The notes beneath the pieces were generated by a model that saw only the letters and a list, made by a program, of their open reading frames with translations, was not told the DNA's origin and did no database searches. Below are positions 16,650 through 24,952 of a stretch of DNA of 58,569 bases, one piece after another (the stretch's first letter is position 1; each line of letters begins with the position of its first letter). A program made the position numbers and the translations under genes. The DNA is from Azohydromonas aeria (GTDB lineage: Bacteria; Pseudomonadota; Gammaproteobacteria; Burkholderiales; Burkholderiaceae_C), in the NCBI RefSeq assembly GCF_009760915.1, contig NZ_VIDQ01000045.1, positions 1 through 58,569 of the forward strand, read 5' to 3'.

Positions 16650-17005
16650 TTCCCACTGCCGCCACGGCTCGGCCACGACTCGGCCGGGCCTGGGCCGGTC
16701 ACCGGCAGGGCCGCCGCACCGGCGTCCCCCAAGCAGCCCGGTGACAACATACCGGTTGGTTTCAACCAACCTGCCAGTGGAGCCCGGTTGCCTGAACCCC
16801 CCGTCCTTCCCTGCAACTCACTTGCACGGCTCCCGCAGCCTCCAGGAAGGGAAGGAGCGCTTTCCCAGGACGCGGCGCTGGCCGGGCCAGGAACAGTCGA
16901 GGGCAGCGCGGCTCAAGCCGTGCAACTGGTATGTTGTCCACGACCGGTGCCCGGTGCCGCCTTCTGCCTCGGGACGACCGGCGGCAGTGCAGTAGCCTCG
17001 GTGCC
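16650..17005. other. Gene-free stretch with an orphan palindrome
   Basis: About 356 bases without a credible gene between the hairpin and the ferredoxin gene. The only structured element is an 18-bp palindrome at 16754-16771. Open frames crossing it lack family resemblance and ribosome-binding sites. Confidence 0.45.
16754..16771. promoter_or_regulatory. 18-bp near-perfect palindrome, TetR-like operator candidate
   Basis: GGTTGGTT-TC-AACCAACC: perfect 8-bp arms around two bases. Its form resembles operators of TetR-family repressors. No TetR gene is in the window, and the next gene on the plus strand (ferredoxin) starts 235 bases downstream, so the target is uncertain. Confidence 0.45.
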
Positions 17006-17302
17006 ATGCCAACACCCGACGAACCTGGATCCCGCGCCGCGCCATCGCGTGACGGCGCCGCCCGTTCGCGGCCGGCGCGTGCGCCGCTGCCCGACATCGA
17101 TGCCGCGCGATGCACCGGCTGCGGGCGCTGCATCGCCGCCTGCCCGGTGCACGTGCTGTCGTTTCACACCGTGCGCTGGACCAAGTTCGCCGTGCTGGTC
17201 GAAGCCGATCCCTGCACCGGCTGCAGCCTGTGCGAGAGGCGCTGCCCCTTCAACGCCATCACCATGCGCCCGGCAGCGCAAGTGCGGCCGCACGGCGGCT
17301 GA
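17006..17302 (+). CDS. 2x[4Fe-4S] ferredoxin-like protein
   Basis: A 98-residue protein with two canonical cluster motifs: Cys36-x2-Cys39-x2-Cys42-x3-Cys46-Pro (CTGCGRCIAACP) and Cys70-x2-Cys73-x2-Cys76-x3-Cys80-Pro (CTGCSLCERRCP). This is the bacterial dicluster ferredoxin arrangement, used to carry single electrons at low potential. A 30-residue Arg/Ala/Pro-rich N-terminal extension is not conserved in ferredoxins, and the true start could be later. No partner oxidoreductase gene is adjacent, so its redox partner is unknown. ATG at 17006 was preferred to the GTG/ATG starts further upstream because those only lengthen the low-complexity leader. Confidence 0.78.
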   Translation: MPTPDEPGSRAAPSRDGAARSRPARAPLPDIDAARCTGCGRCIAACPVHVLSFHTVRWTKFAVLVEADPCTGCSLCERRCPFNAITMRPAAQVRPHGG

Positions 17303-17648
17303 AGACGGCTGGGGCCGTGCCCGCGCCGGGGCGAGCAGCCCGGTCCAAAGGCATGCGCGTTTTGGTTGAGCAATCATCCCTATGCCCATCGAGACGCGCC
17401 GTGTCCCGCAGGGACGGGTGGTTGATTCCGCATTGGTTTCCTTCCTGAAAGCCCTGCCGGTTCGCGATAGCCCGTGGGCCACGGTTTTTCAAGGAGCGTG
17501 ACCCCCTCATCCAGGGTCCGCCTCTGTCCGACACGTGCATCCGCCCCGATCCGACGGGCCAACGGGCCGTTGTGCGACTGCGCCAGCCGCCGGCGCCAAG
17601 CACAGTGGCACCACCGGCAAACGCTGGAACGAGACGAAAGGAAGAACC
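17303..17648. other. Intergenic region before csbD
   Basis: 346 bases with no convincing gene. On the minus strand around 17460-17535 a frame reads R-TLDEGVTLLEKPW, faintly like the end of a receiver domain, but it is too short to call. The region probably carries the csbD promoter; I see no clear boxes. Confidence 0.35.
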
Positions 17649-17834
17649 ATGAACAAGGATCAAGTGAAGGGCGTGGCCGAGCAGGCCAAGGGCAAGCTCA
17701 AGGAGGCCGCGGGTGCCCTCACCGGCAACCGCCAACTGCAGCAGGAAGGCCGTGCCGACCAGGTCGGCGGCAACGTGCGCAAGAACGTGGGCGACGCCAA
17801 GGAACACGTCAAGCGCGGCATCGACAAGCTGTGA
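17649..17834 (+). CDS. csbD: CsbD-family stress protein
   Basis: A 61-residue, highly charged, Cys-free protein: MNKDQVKGVAEQAKGKLKEAAG then LTGNRQLQQEGRADQVGGNVRKNVGDAKEHVKRGIDKL. This is the complete CsbD fold of about 60 residues, found in general-stress-induced bacterial proteins of unknown biochemical role. A good ribosome-binding site (AAAGGAAGAACC) precedes the ATG. The next gene encodes a secreted repeat protein 100 bases downstream on the same strand, possibly coexpressed in stress. Identification is secure; function of the family is not known. Confidence 0.9.
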   Translation: MNKDQVKGVAEQAKGKLKEAAGALTGNRQLQQEGRADQVGGNVRKNVGDAKEHVKRGIDKL

Positions 17835-17934
17835 TGCCCGAGCGGCGGCGCGGCGCCGGCGGCAGCCGGCACGGCGCCGCCACCGGGACCGCACTCAGCC
17901 ATTGCAGGCATCAACACCACAGGAGAACTTCGCC

Positions 17935-18282
17935 ATGAACGCCATTCGCCACAGCCTCGTCGCGGCCGCCATCACGCTGACGGCCCTCGCAGGGACCGCG
18001 CAGGCCGCGGACCAGTCCAACGCCGGCACCGGCACCGCCGCCGCGCAGCGCGAGATGGACCGGGGCGTGCCGGGCGTGGACGTGGACGTCGGCAGGAACG
18101 CCAGCGGCGCCGTGGACGTCAACGTCAACCGGGCCAACGCCAACGAGGCCGCACCGGCGCGCAGCGAGACGGCCCGCGGCGTCCCCGGCATCGACGTGGA
18201 CGTGGGCCGCAACGCCCGCGGCGCGGTGGACGTGAACACCGACCAGCCCACCGTCCGGGCCCCGCGCGCCGACCGTCACTGA
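17935..18282 (+). CDS. Secreted protein with a duplicated 21-residue repeat
   Basis: A 115-residue protein starting with a clear signal peptide (MNAIRHSLVAAAITLTALAGTAQA, cleavage near residue 24). The mature chain has two copies of a 21-residue unit at 43-63 and 81-101, differing at only two positions; each contains RGVPG, DVDVGRN and GAVDVN. The alternating Asp-Val pattern suggests short beta strands or a metal-binding loop, but that is speculative. The ribosome-binding site AGGAGAACTTCGCC fixes the start at 17935. It lies downstream of csbD. I do not recognise a named family. Confidence 0.7.
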   Translation: MNAIRHSLVAAAITLTALAGTAQAADQSNAGTGTAAAQREMDRGVPGVDVDVGRNASGAVDVNVNRANANEAAPARSETARGVPGIDVDVGRNARGAVDVNTDQPTVRAPRADRH

Positions 18283-18311
18283 CGAAGCGCCCCGGTGGCG
18301 GCCGTGCCCCT

Positions 18312-19634
18312 TCAGGCGCCGGCCGCCACGGCGGGCAGCACCGTGCCCGCGCACTCGCCGAAGCCGATGCGCGCGGCACCGGGCTTCTCGCACCAGCCGC
18401 GGATCACGACGCTGTCGCCGTCTTCCAGGAAGGTGCGGGTCTCGCCATTGGCCAGCTGCAGCGGCTGCTTGCCGCCGGCGGTGAGCTCGATCAGGGCACC
18501 GGCCTGGTCCAGCGTCGGACCCGACAGCGTGCCGCTGCCGAACAGGTCGCCCGGCTGCAGGTTGCAGCCGTTGACGGTGTGGTGCGCCACCATCTGCGCC
18601 ACCGTCCAGTAGGAGTGGCGGTAGCTGGTGCGGCAGATCGTGGCCGCGGCGGCACCGGACTCGCGCAGGCGCGGCGTGAGCAGGTCCACCTGCAGCTGGA
18701 TGTCGAGCGCGCCCTCGCGCCGGTTCGCCTCGCTGTCCAGGTAGGGCAGCGGCTGCGGGTCGCCCTCGGGGCGCTCGAAGGGCACGCGGTAAGGCGCCAG
18801 CGCCTCCAGCGTCACGACCCACGGCGAGATGGTGCTGGCGAAGCTCTTGGACAGGAACGGCCCCAGCGGCTGGTATTCCCAGGCCTGGATGTCGCGCGCG
18901 CTCCAGTCGTTGAACAGGCAGATGCCGAAGACGTGGTCCTCGGCCTCGGCAATGGGCACCGGCTCGCCCTGCGCGTTGCCCGGGCCGACGAAGATGCCCA
19001 GCTCCAGCTCGATGTCCAGCCGCTTGCAGGGCCCGAAGGCCGGCTGCGTGGCGCCGGGCGGCAGCGTCTGGCCCAGCGGGCGGCGGAATGACTGGCCCGA
19101 GATGCCGATGCTCGACGCCCGGCCGTGGTAGCCGATGGGCACCCACTTGTAGTTGGGCAGCAGCGGGTTGTCGGGGCGGAACAGCCGGCCGATGTTGGTG
19201 GCGTGGTGCACGGAGGTGTAGAAGTCCGTGTAGTCCCCGATGCGCGCGGGCACGTCGTACTCGGCCTCGGCTTGCGGCACCAGGCAGGCCTGCAGCGCGT
19301 CCTGCTCGGCCGCGCCCTCGCGCAGCGCGCGCGACAGCGCCAGGCGCAGCGCACTCCAGGCCGCAGGGCCCATCGCCATCAGCGCGTTGAGTTTTTCTTG
19401 CGCACCGGCCTGCGCAGCGGTTGCGGCCTCACCGTCCAGGATGCCGGACGCCACTACGGCCGCGAGGTCGAGGACCTGGTCGCCGATGGCGACGCCGCCG
19501 CGCCAGGCCTCGCCGGCGCCCCTGCGGCGGAAGACGGCGAAGGGCAGGTTCTGCAGCGGGAAATCGGTGCCGGCCACATTGGCCGACGCGACCCAGCTGC
19601 GCAGCGCCGGGTCATGGGTCTCGTTGAGGGACAT
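18312..19634 (-). CDS. fahA: Fumarylacetoacetase
   Basis: A 440-residue enzyme that splits fumarylacetoacetate into fumarate and acetoacetate, the last step of tyrosine/homogentisate breakdown. Metal and catalytic landmarks are visible: DYTDFYTSVHHATN (first Asp and catalytic His), IELELGIF (two Glu ligands) and NDWSARDIQAWEYQPLGPFLSKSF (Asp ligand plus active-site residues); SYRHSYWTVAQMVAHHTVNGCNL and LFGSGTLSGPT are also family blocks. Length matches the family. AGGAACTCGACCG precedes the ATG. It follows hmgA by 23 bases on the same strand. No maleylacetoacetate isomerase gene is in the cluster. Confidence 0.95.
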   Translation of the reverse strand: MSLNETHDPALRSWVASANVAGTDFPLQNLPFAVFRRRGAGEAWRGGVAIGDQVLDLAAVVASGILDGEAATAAQAGAQEKLNALMAMGPAAWSALRLALSRALREGAAEQDALQACLVPQAEAEYDVPARIGDYTDFYTSVHHATNIGRLFRPDNPLLPNYKWVPIGYHGRASSIGISGQSFRRPLGQTLPPGATQPAFGPCKRLDIELELGIFVGPGNAQGEPVPIAEAEDHVFGICLFNDWSARDIQAWEYQPLGPFLSKSFASTISPWVVTLEALAPYRVPFERPEGDPQPLPYLDSEANRREGALDIQLQVDLLTPRLRESGAAAATICRTSYRHSYWTVAQMVAHHTVNGCNLQPGDLFGSGTLSGPTLDQAGALIELTAGGKQPLQLANGETRTFLEDGDSVVIRGWCEKPGAARIGFGECAGTVLPAVAAGA

Positions 19635-19657
19635 CGGTCGAGTTCCTGGATCGATTC

Positions 19658-20953
19658 TCAAGGCTGGTTGAAACGGTCGGACAGGCCGGCCCAGCAGTCG
19701 GCATAGGCGCGGTCCACTTCCGCCTCCTGCAGCGCGAAGGCCGTGGGATGGAAGCGCCAGCGGCTCTCGAACATGAAGGCCAGCGTGTGGTCGAGCTTGT
19801 GCGGCGCCAGCGGCGCGCTGCTGGCCTTCTCGAAGGCCTCGGCGTCGGGGCCGTGCGGCACCATGCTGTTGTGCAGGCTCATGCCGCCGGGCCTGAAGCC
19901 TTCGGGCTTGGCGTCGTACTGGCCGTACACCAGGCCCATGAACTCGCTCATGAGGTTGCGGTGGTACCAGGGCGGGCGGAAGGTGTCCTCGGCCACCAGC
20001 CAGCGCGGCGGGAAGATCACGAAGTCGCAGTTGGCGGTGCCCGGCGTGTCGCTGGGCGAGGTCAGCACGGTGAAGATCGACGGGTCCGGGTGGTCGAAGC
20101 TGATCGAGCCGATCGTCATGAAGTTGGCCGTGTCGTACTTCAGCGGCGCGAGGTTGCCGTGCCAGGCCACGACGTTGAAGGGCGTGCCGGCCTGGTGGTT
20201 GCGCCACAGCGCGCCGCCGTACTTCTTGACGATCTCGTAGGCGCCGCCCGTTTCCTCGAACGCGGCCACGGGCGCCAGGAAGTCGCGCGGGTTGGCCAGG
20301 CCGTTGGAGCCGATCGGTCCCAGCTCGGGCAGCCGGAACGGCGCGCCGTAGTTCTCGCACACGTAGGCACGCGCGGCGCCCTGCACCTCCACCTTGAAGG
20401 CGACGCCGCGCGGCAGCAGCACCACCTCGCCGGGCTTCGCGTCCAGCACGCCCATCTCGGTCACGAAGCGCAGCGCGCCTTCCTGCGGCACGACCAGCAT
20501 CTCGCCATCGGCATTGACGAAGGCGCGGCGCTGCATGCTGCGGTTGACGAGCACCAGGTGCGCGGCCATGCCGGTCTGCGCATCGGCGTCGCCGTTGACG
20601 ACCACGGTGCGCAGCCCGTCCACGAAGTCCAGCGCGTCACCCTGCGGAATGGGCGTCGGATGCCAGCGCAACGGGTCGGGCGGGGCGGCCACGCCGTCCT
20701 TCACGCCGGTCTTGAGATAGGGCTGCTCGTAGGGCTGGTACGGGCCGGTCACCACCGAGGGCTGGCGCCGGTAGAGCCAGCTGCGGCGGTTCTCGGCGCG
20801 CGGCGCAGTGAAGGCGCTGCCCGAGACCAGCTCAGCATACAGGCCTAGCGCCACCTGCTGCGGGCTGTTGCGCCCCTGGGGCAGCGCGCCGGGCACGGCC
20901 TCGGTGGAGAACTGGTTGCCGAAGCCGCCCTGGTAGGTCGGTACTGCTGTCAT
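19658..20953 (-). CDS. hmgA: Homogentisate 1,2-dioxygenase
   Basis: A 431-residue Fe(II) dioxygenase opening the ring of homogentisate to maleylacetoacetate. The N-terminus YQGGFGNQFSTEA and the iron site are typical: His and Glu in WYHRNLMSEFMG and His in NSMVPHGPD. Other family blocks are NNxPQ-like GRNSPQ, WLYRRQPSV, and FHPTAFAL near the end. AAGGAGTTTTTCG precedes the ATG at 20953. It lies between fahA (23 bases downstream) and a Bug receptor (35 bases upstream), so all are likely one transcript. Together with the flavin hydroxylase divergently placed at 23280 it defines an aromatic-acid pathway through homogentisate. Confidence 0.95.
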   Translation of the reverse strand: MTAVPTYQGGFGNQFSTEAVPGALPQGRNSPQQVALGLYAELVSGSAFTAPRAENRRSWLYRRQPSVVTGPYQPYEQPYLKTGVKDGVAAPPDPLRWHPTPIPQGDALDFVDGLRTVVVNGDADAQTGMAAHLVLVNRSMQRRAFVNADGEMLVVPQEGALRFVTEMGVLDAKPGEVVLLPRGVAFKVEVQGAARAYVCENYGAPFRLPELGPIGSNGLANPRDFLAPVAAFEETGGAYEIVKKYGGALWRNHQAGTPFNVVAWHGNLAPLKYDTANFMTIGSISFDHPDPSIFTVLTSPSDTPGTANCDFVIFPPRWLVAEDTFRPPWYHRNLMSEFMGLVYGQYDAKPEGFRPGGMSLHNSMVPHGPDAEAFEKASSAPLAPHKLDHTLAFMFESRWRFHPTAFALQEAEVDRAYADCWAGLSDRFNQP

Positions 20954-20988
20954 CGAAAAACTCCTTCGGGCCGGCGATGCGGCGGGGC

Positions 20989-21960
20989 TCAGTCGAGCCG
21001 GATGTTGTTGGCCTGGATCAGCGCCCCCCAGCGCCCGCGCTCGGCACGGACGTAGCTCGCCATCTGCTCGGGCGTGCCCGGCAGCGGCTCCAGGCCCAGG
21101 GTCTGGAAGCGGGCCTTCACGGGCGTGGATTCGAGCGCGGCGACGAGGGCCTTGTTGAGTCTGGCCACCACGTCGTCGCCGGTGCCGGACGGCACCACGA
21201 GACCCTGCCAGGCGTAGGCCTCGAAGCCCTTGAGGCCCTGCTCGGCCAGCGTGGGCACCTCCGGCAGCGTCTTGAGCCGCGCCGGGCTGGCCACGCCGAT
21301 GGCGCGCACCTTCCCGGAGGCGACGTGCTGCTGGACGCTGGCGGTGTCGATCAGCCCGACGCTCACCTGCCCGCCCATGATGTCCTGCACCGCGGGCGCC
21401 GCGCCCCGGTAGGGCACGTGCACGAGCTTCAGGCCGCTGCGCTCGCGCAGCAGCTCTCCCGCCAGGTGGTGCGGGCTGCCGGCGCCGGCGGACGCGTAGT
21501 TGACGCCCTCGGGCTGCTTCTGCGCCCAGGCCACGAACTCCTGCCAGCTCGTCACCGGCACGTTGGGCGCGACCACCAGCAGCAGCGGGAAGCGCGCGAG
21601 CAGGCCCACGGGCTTGAAGTCCCTTTCCGCGCTGTAGGACAGCTTGGAGAACAGGAACGGGTTGGCGGCCAGCGTGGCGAAGTCCGCGGTGAACATGATG
21701 TTGCCGAAGTCCCGGGACTTGGCGGCGTAGTCCGCGGCGATGTTGGTGGCGGCGCCCGGCTTGTTGTTGACGACGATGGTGCGGCCCAGCGTCTTGCCCA
21801 TCTGCTCGGCCACCGTGCGCGCCACGATGTCCGAGCCGCCGCCGGCGGCGTAGCCCAGCACCCACTCCAGCGGCTTGTCCTGGGCGGACGCCAGCAGCGG
21901 GACGGTGGCCAGGGCGGCCTGCGCCAGCAGGGTGATGGCAGTGCGTCGGGTCGTGGTCAT
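20989..21960 (-). CDS. Bug/TctC-family solute receptor of the homogentisate cluster
   Basis: A 323-residue periplasmic receptor: signal peptide MTTTRRTAITLLAQAALATVPLLASA, then WVLGYAAGGGSDIVAR, VNNKPGAATNIAA, PHHLAGELLRERSG and LPEVPTLAEQGLKG, all family landmarks. It lacks TctAB neighbours. Its position inside the hmgA operon suggests an aromatic or carboxylate ligand fed into homogentisate metabolism, either for transport or as a sensing component (inference). AAGGAGACCCC precedes the ATG, and a 10-bp tandem repeat lies directly upstream of that ribosome-binding site. Confidence 0.87.
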   Translation of the reverse strand: MTTTRRTAITLLAQAALATVPLLASAQDKPLEWVLGYAAGGGSDIVARTVAEQMGKTLGRTIVVNNKPGAATNIAADYAAKSRDFGNIMFTADFATLAANPFLFSKLSYSAERDFKPVGLLARFPLLLVVAPNVPVTSWQEFVAWAQKQPEGVNYASAGAGSPHHLAGELLRERSGLKLVHVPYRGAAPAVQDIMGGQVSVGLIDTASVQQHVASGKVRAIGVASPARLKTLPEVPTLAEQGLKGFEAYAWQGLVVPSGTGDDVVARLNKALVAALESTPVKARFQTLGLEPLPGTPEQMASYVRAERGRWGALIQANNIRLD

Positions 21961-21970
21961 GGGGTCTCCT

Positions 21971-22000
21971 TCGGTCGTTGTCGGTCGTTGTCGGTCGTGG
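21971..22000. repeat. Three tandem 10-bp units in the leader of the Bug receptor gene
   Basis: tcggtcgttg at 21971-21980 and 21981-21990 and tcggtcgtgg at 21991-22000, two identical and one with a single change. Lies immediately 5' of the ribosome-binding site of the downstream minus-strand gene; 10-bp periodicity places copies on one face of the helix. Confidence 0.85.
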
Positions 22001-22159
22001 CGGCCGGCGCGTGCCGGTGCCGGCGCCGTCTCCAGGGCGCCGGCTGCACGGGCCCCGCTTGGGCAGGGCCGCGCCTGCGGGTCAACGCATGGCGCTTCAG
22101 GGCAGGGAACAGCCGCGGGGGCGCCGGCGGGCGCGGCGCCGCGGCTCAGGGGCGGGCGC

Positions 22160-23113
22160 TCAGGTTTCGAGCGCCTTCCACATCTCGATGTCGCGCTGCG
22201 CCGTCCACACGCGCGGGTCGGCGTACTGCGTGGCCTCGTCGTACGCGCGCGTCACGTCGAAGGGCATGCAGTGGTCGAAGATCACCCAGCTGCCGTACTT
22301 AGGAGCCAGCTGCGCATAGGCCTCCTTGTAGGTGCTCTTGAGGTCCTTGCCGGCGGCGGCGCCGGCCTGCACGGCGGCGTACAGGTCCGACACGAAGGCG
22401 CGCGTGCCCGACAGCCCGGCCTGCACCTGCTCCTCGCCCACCAGCGCCGCGCCGCGACCCGGCACCAGCGCCAGCGGCTTCAGCGCGGCGATGTTGTCCA
22501 GCGTCTGCGGCCAGTCCTTGAAGTAGGCGTCGCCCGCGTAGGGCGTGGCGTCGAACTCGACCAGGTCGCCGGAGAGCAGCGTGCGCTCCTGCGGCAGCCA
22601 CACCACCGTGTCGCCCTTGGTGTGGCCGCGGCCGAGCTGCAGCAGCTGCACTTCGAGCTTGCCCAGCCACAGGGTCATCTTCCCGGTGAAGGTCATGGTC
22701 GGCCAGGTCAGCCCCGGCGGCACCGTCTCGACGTTGCGGAACAGGCGTGGGAAGCGGCCGATCTCGCTGGCCTTGTCCTGCTCGCCGCGCTCGACGATGA
22801 GGTCGTAGGTGTCCTGGCTGGCCAGGATCTGCTGCGGCTCGTAAGCCGAGGCGCCCAGCACGCGCACGGCGTGGTAGTGCGTGAGCACGACGTACTCGAT
22901 GGGCTTGTCGGTGACTTCGCGGATGCGGCGGATCACGTCCGCCGCCATGGCCGGCGTGGCCTGCGTGTCGGCCACCAGCACCGCGTCGTCGCCAATGATG
23001 ATCCCGGTGTTCGGGTCACCTTCCGCCGTGTAGGCCCAGGCGTGCTCGGAGATCTGCGTGAAGCTGACTTTCTTTTCTTCGAGGTCGGCTTGAGAGGCGA
23101 AGGCTTTGGTCAT
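22160..23113 (-). CDS. MBL-fold protein with incomplete metal site
   Basis: A 317-residue protein of the metallo-beta-lactamase fold: ISEHAWAYTAEGDPNTGIIIGDDAVLVADT, then VVLTHYHAVRVLGASAY (His79, His81), LGRGHTKGDTVVWL and LLSGDLVEFD. The classical HxHxDH is changed to H-Y-H-A-V-R: the zinc-2 Asp and His are missing, and the late His site reads VPGRGA. Thus only the zinc-1 histidines and bridging Asp remain. It is the first gene of the leftward half of the homogentisate cluster, divergent from the flavin hydroxylase. A hydrolytic role on a thioester or lactone intermediate is possible but unproven. The ribosome-binding site is weak (TGAAAG). Confidence 0.8.
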   Translation of the reverse strand: MTKAFASQADLEEKKVSFTQISEHAWAYTAEGDPNTGIIIGDDAVLVADTQATPAMAADVIRRIREVTDKPIEYVVLTHYHAVRVLGASAYEPQQILASQDTYDLIVERGEQDKASEIGRFPRLFRNVETVPPGLTWPTMTFTGKMTLWLGKLEVQLLQLGRGHTKGDTVVWLPQERTLLSGDLVEFDATPYAGDAYFKDWPQTLDNIAALKPLALVPGRGAALVGEEQVQAGLSGTRAFVSDLYAAVQAGAAAGKDLKSTYKEAYAQLAPKYGSWVIFDHCMPFDVTRAYDEATQYADPRVWTAQRDIEMWKALET

Positions 23114-23160
23114 GGCTTTCAGTGAATGGCTTCGGCAATGTTTAACAACCGGCGTTGATC

Positions 23161-23187
23161 TTAGTCATTACGTTCGTGAATGTCTAA
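23161..23187. promoter_or_regulatory. Inverted repeat in the divergent promoter of the homogentisate cluster
   Basis: TTAGTCATT (23161-23169) and AATGTCTAA (23179-23187) match as an inverted repeat at 8 of 9 positions around 9 bases. It lies in the AT-rich gap between the MBL-fold and hydroxylase genes, 48 bases from the former. It could bind an unlinked regulator controlling both arms. Confidence 0.45.
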
Positions 23188-23279
23188 GTGATTTGATTTA
23201 GTGCAAACCCTGAGAGACCGGAATCTGCATCTGCCTACACTGCGAACGCGTTTGTTAATGACGAATTCGCGGAGACGGC

Positions 23280-24935
23280 ATGCTCAAGACCTATACCTAT
23301 CCCAGGTTCGAATACCGCAAGCCAGCCGAGCTGTCCGGGGCTGCACCGGGCCGGCGCCCGGTGGTGATCGTGGGTGCCGGCCCGGTGGGGCTCACGGCCG
23401 CGCTGGACTGCCGGCTGCACGGCATCCCGGTGCTGGTGCTCGACGACGACAACACCGTCTCCGTCGGCTCGCGCGGCCTGTGCTACGCCAAGCGCGCGCT
23501 GGAGATCCTGGACCGCGTCGGCGTGGGCGACGCGGTGGTGAAGAAGGGCGTGAACTGGCACGTGGGCCGCACCTTCTTCGGCGAGGGCGAGGTCTTCCGC
23601 TTCGACCTGCTGCCCGAAGCGGACCACAAGCGCCCGGGCATGGTGAACCTGCAGCAGTACTACCTGGAGCAGTACCTGGTGGAGCGCTGCAACGAGGCCG
23701 GCGTGGAGATCCGCTGGAAGAACAAGGTCGTCTCGGTCAACCCGGAGAGCGACCGGGTGACGCTGCAGGTCGAAACGCCCGACGGCGTCTATGCGCTGGA
23801 CGCCGACTGGCTCATCGCCTGCGACGGCGCGCGCAGCCCCGTCCGCAACATGCTGGGCCTGGACATCGACGGCAAGATCTTCATGGACCGCTTCCTGATC
23901 GCCGACGTGGTCATGAAGGCGCAGTTCCCGGCCGAGCGCTGGTTCTGGTTCGACCCGCCCTTCCACCGCAACCAGAGCGTGCTGCTGCACCGCGAGGCCG
24001 ACGACGTCTGGCGCATCGATTTTCAGCTCGGCTGGGACGCGGACCCGGAGGAAGAGAAGAAGCCCGAGAACGTCATTCCCCGCATCAAGGCGATGCTCGG
24101 CGACGAACGCGAGTTCGACTTGGAGTGGGTCAGCGTCTACACCTTCCAGTGCCGGCGCATGGGCCGCTTCAACCACGGCCGGGTGCTCTTTGCCGGCGAC
24201 TCCGCGCACCAGGTCTCGCCCTTCGGCGCGCGCGGCGCCAACTCCGGCATCCAGGACACCGACAACCTGGTGTGGAAGCTCAAGCTCGTGCTCGACGGCC
24301 TGGCGCCCGCGAGGCTGCTGGACACGTACTCCGAGGAGCGCGTGTTCGCGGCCGACGAGAACATCATGAACTCGACGCGCTCCACGGACTTCATCACGCC
24401 CAAGAGCAACGCCAGCAAGACCTTCCGCAACGCGGTGCTGCAACTGGCGCAGAAGCACGCCTTCGCGCGCAAGCTGGTCAACTCCGGCCGCCTGTCGGTG
24501 CCCTCGTACTACAGCGCGTCCCCGCTCAACACGCCCGACACCGACACGTTCGCCGGCGACATGGAGCCCGGCGCGCCGATGGCCGACGCGCCGGTGCTGC
24601 TCGACGGCCAGGCCGGCTGGCTGCTCGACCATGCCGGCAACCGCTTCCAACTCCTGCTCTACGCGGACGATCCGGCCGGGGTGGACCGCGGCCTGGTCCA
24701 GGCCCTGCGGGACGCGCCCATTCCCGTGGAGGCGCTCATCGTGTCGCCCAAGGCGGGCAGCGTGCCGGGCGTGACGATGCTGCAGGACGCCAAGGGCCTG
24801 GTGGCCGCGCGCTACGACGCCCGCGACGGCAGCGCCTTCCTGCTGCGGCCCGACCAGCACGTGTGCGCCCGCTGGCGCGGCGCCGACATCGCCCGCGTGC
24901 GCCAGGCCGTCGCCCGCGCCACCTGCAACGCCTGA
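23280..24935 (+). CDS. FAD-dependent aromatic hydroxylase (MhaA-like)
   Basis: A 551-residue class A flavoprotein monooxygenase. The FAD Rossmann motif VVIVGAGPVGLTAALDC is at about 28-45, the DG motif LIACDGARSPVRNMLGL near 178-194, and the GD motif FAGDSAHQVSPFGARGANSGIQD at about 304-326; the C-terminus is a thioredoxin-like domain as in MhpA. Such enzymes add one oxygen to a phenol using NADH. Location opposite hmgA-fahA and the small DUF2783 gene just behind fit the two-part 3-hydroxyphenylacetate 6-hydroxylase (MhaA/MhaB) of Pseudomonas putida U, which makes homogentisate (inference from recollected work). 3-Hydroxybenzoate or related phenols remain possible. GGAG precedes the ATG. Confidence 0.82.
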   Translation: MLKTYTYPRFEYRKPAELSGAAPGRRPVVIVGAGPVGLTAALDCRLHGIPVLVLDDDNTVSVGSRGLCYAKRALEILDRVGVGDAVVKKGVNWHVGRTFFGEGEVFRFDLLPEADHKRPGMVNLQQYYLEQYLVERCNEAGVEIRWKNKVVSVNPESDRVTLQVETPDGVYALDADWLIACDGARSPVRNMLGLDIDGKIFMDRFLIADVVMKAQFPAERWFWFDPPFHRNQSVLLHREADDVWRIDFQLGWDADPEEEKKPENVIPRIKAMLGDEREFDLEWVSVYTFQCRRMGRFNHGRVLFAGDSAHQVSPFGARGANSGIQDTDNLVWKLKLVLDGLAPARLLDTYSEERVFAADENIMNSTRSTDFITPKSNASKTFRNAVLQLAQKHAFARKLVNSGRLSVPSYYSASPLNTPDTDTFAGDMEPGAPMADAPVLLDGQAGWLLDHAGNRFQLLLYADDPAGVDRGLVQALRDAPIPVEALIVSPKAGSVPGVTMLQDAKGLVAARYDARDGSAFLLRPDQHVCARWRGADIARVRQAVARATCNA

Positions 24936-24952
24936 CTTCCGGGGAGACACGC

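Noticed and set aside
16741..16995. Short frame beginning GTG with RLVSTNLPVEPGC
   Set aside because: It would put the start inside the palindrome region, has no known family, and lacks a good ribosome-binding site.
17460..17535. Possible receiver-domain tail (R-TLDEGVTLLEKPW) on the minus strand
   Set aside because: Only about 20 residues resemble the end of a response regulator, with no upstream receiver sequence; too short for a gene or pseudogene call.
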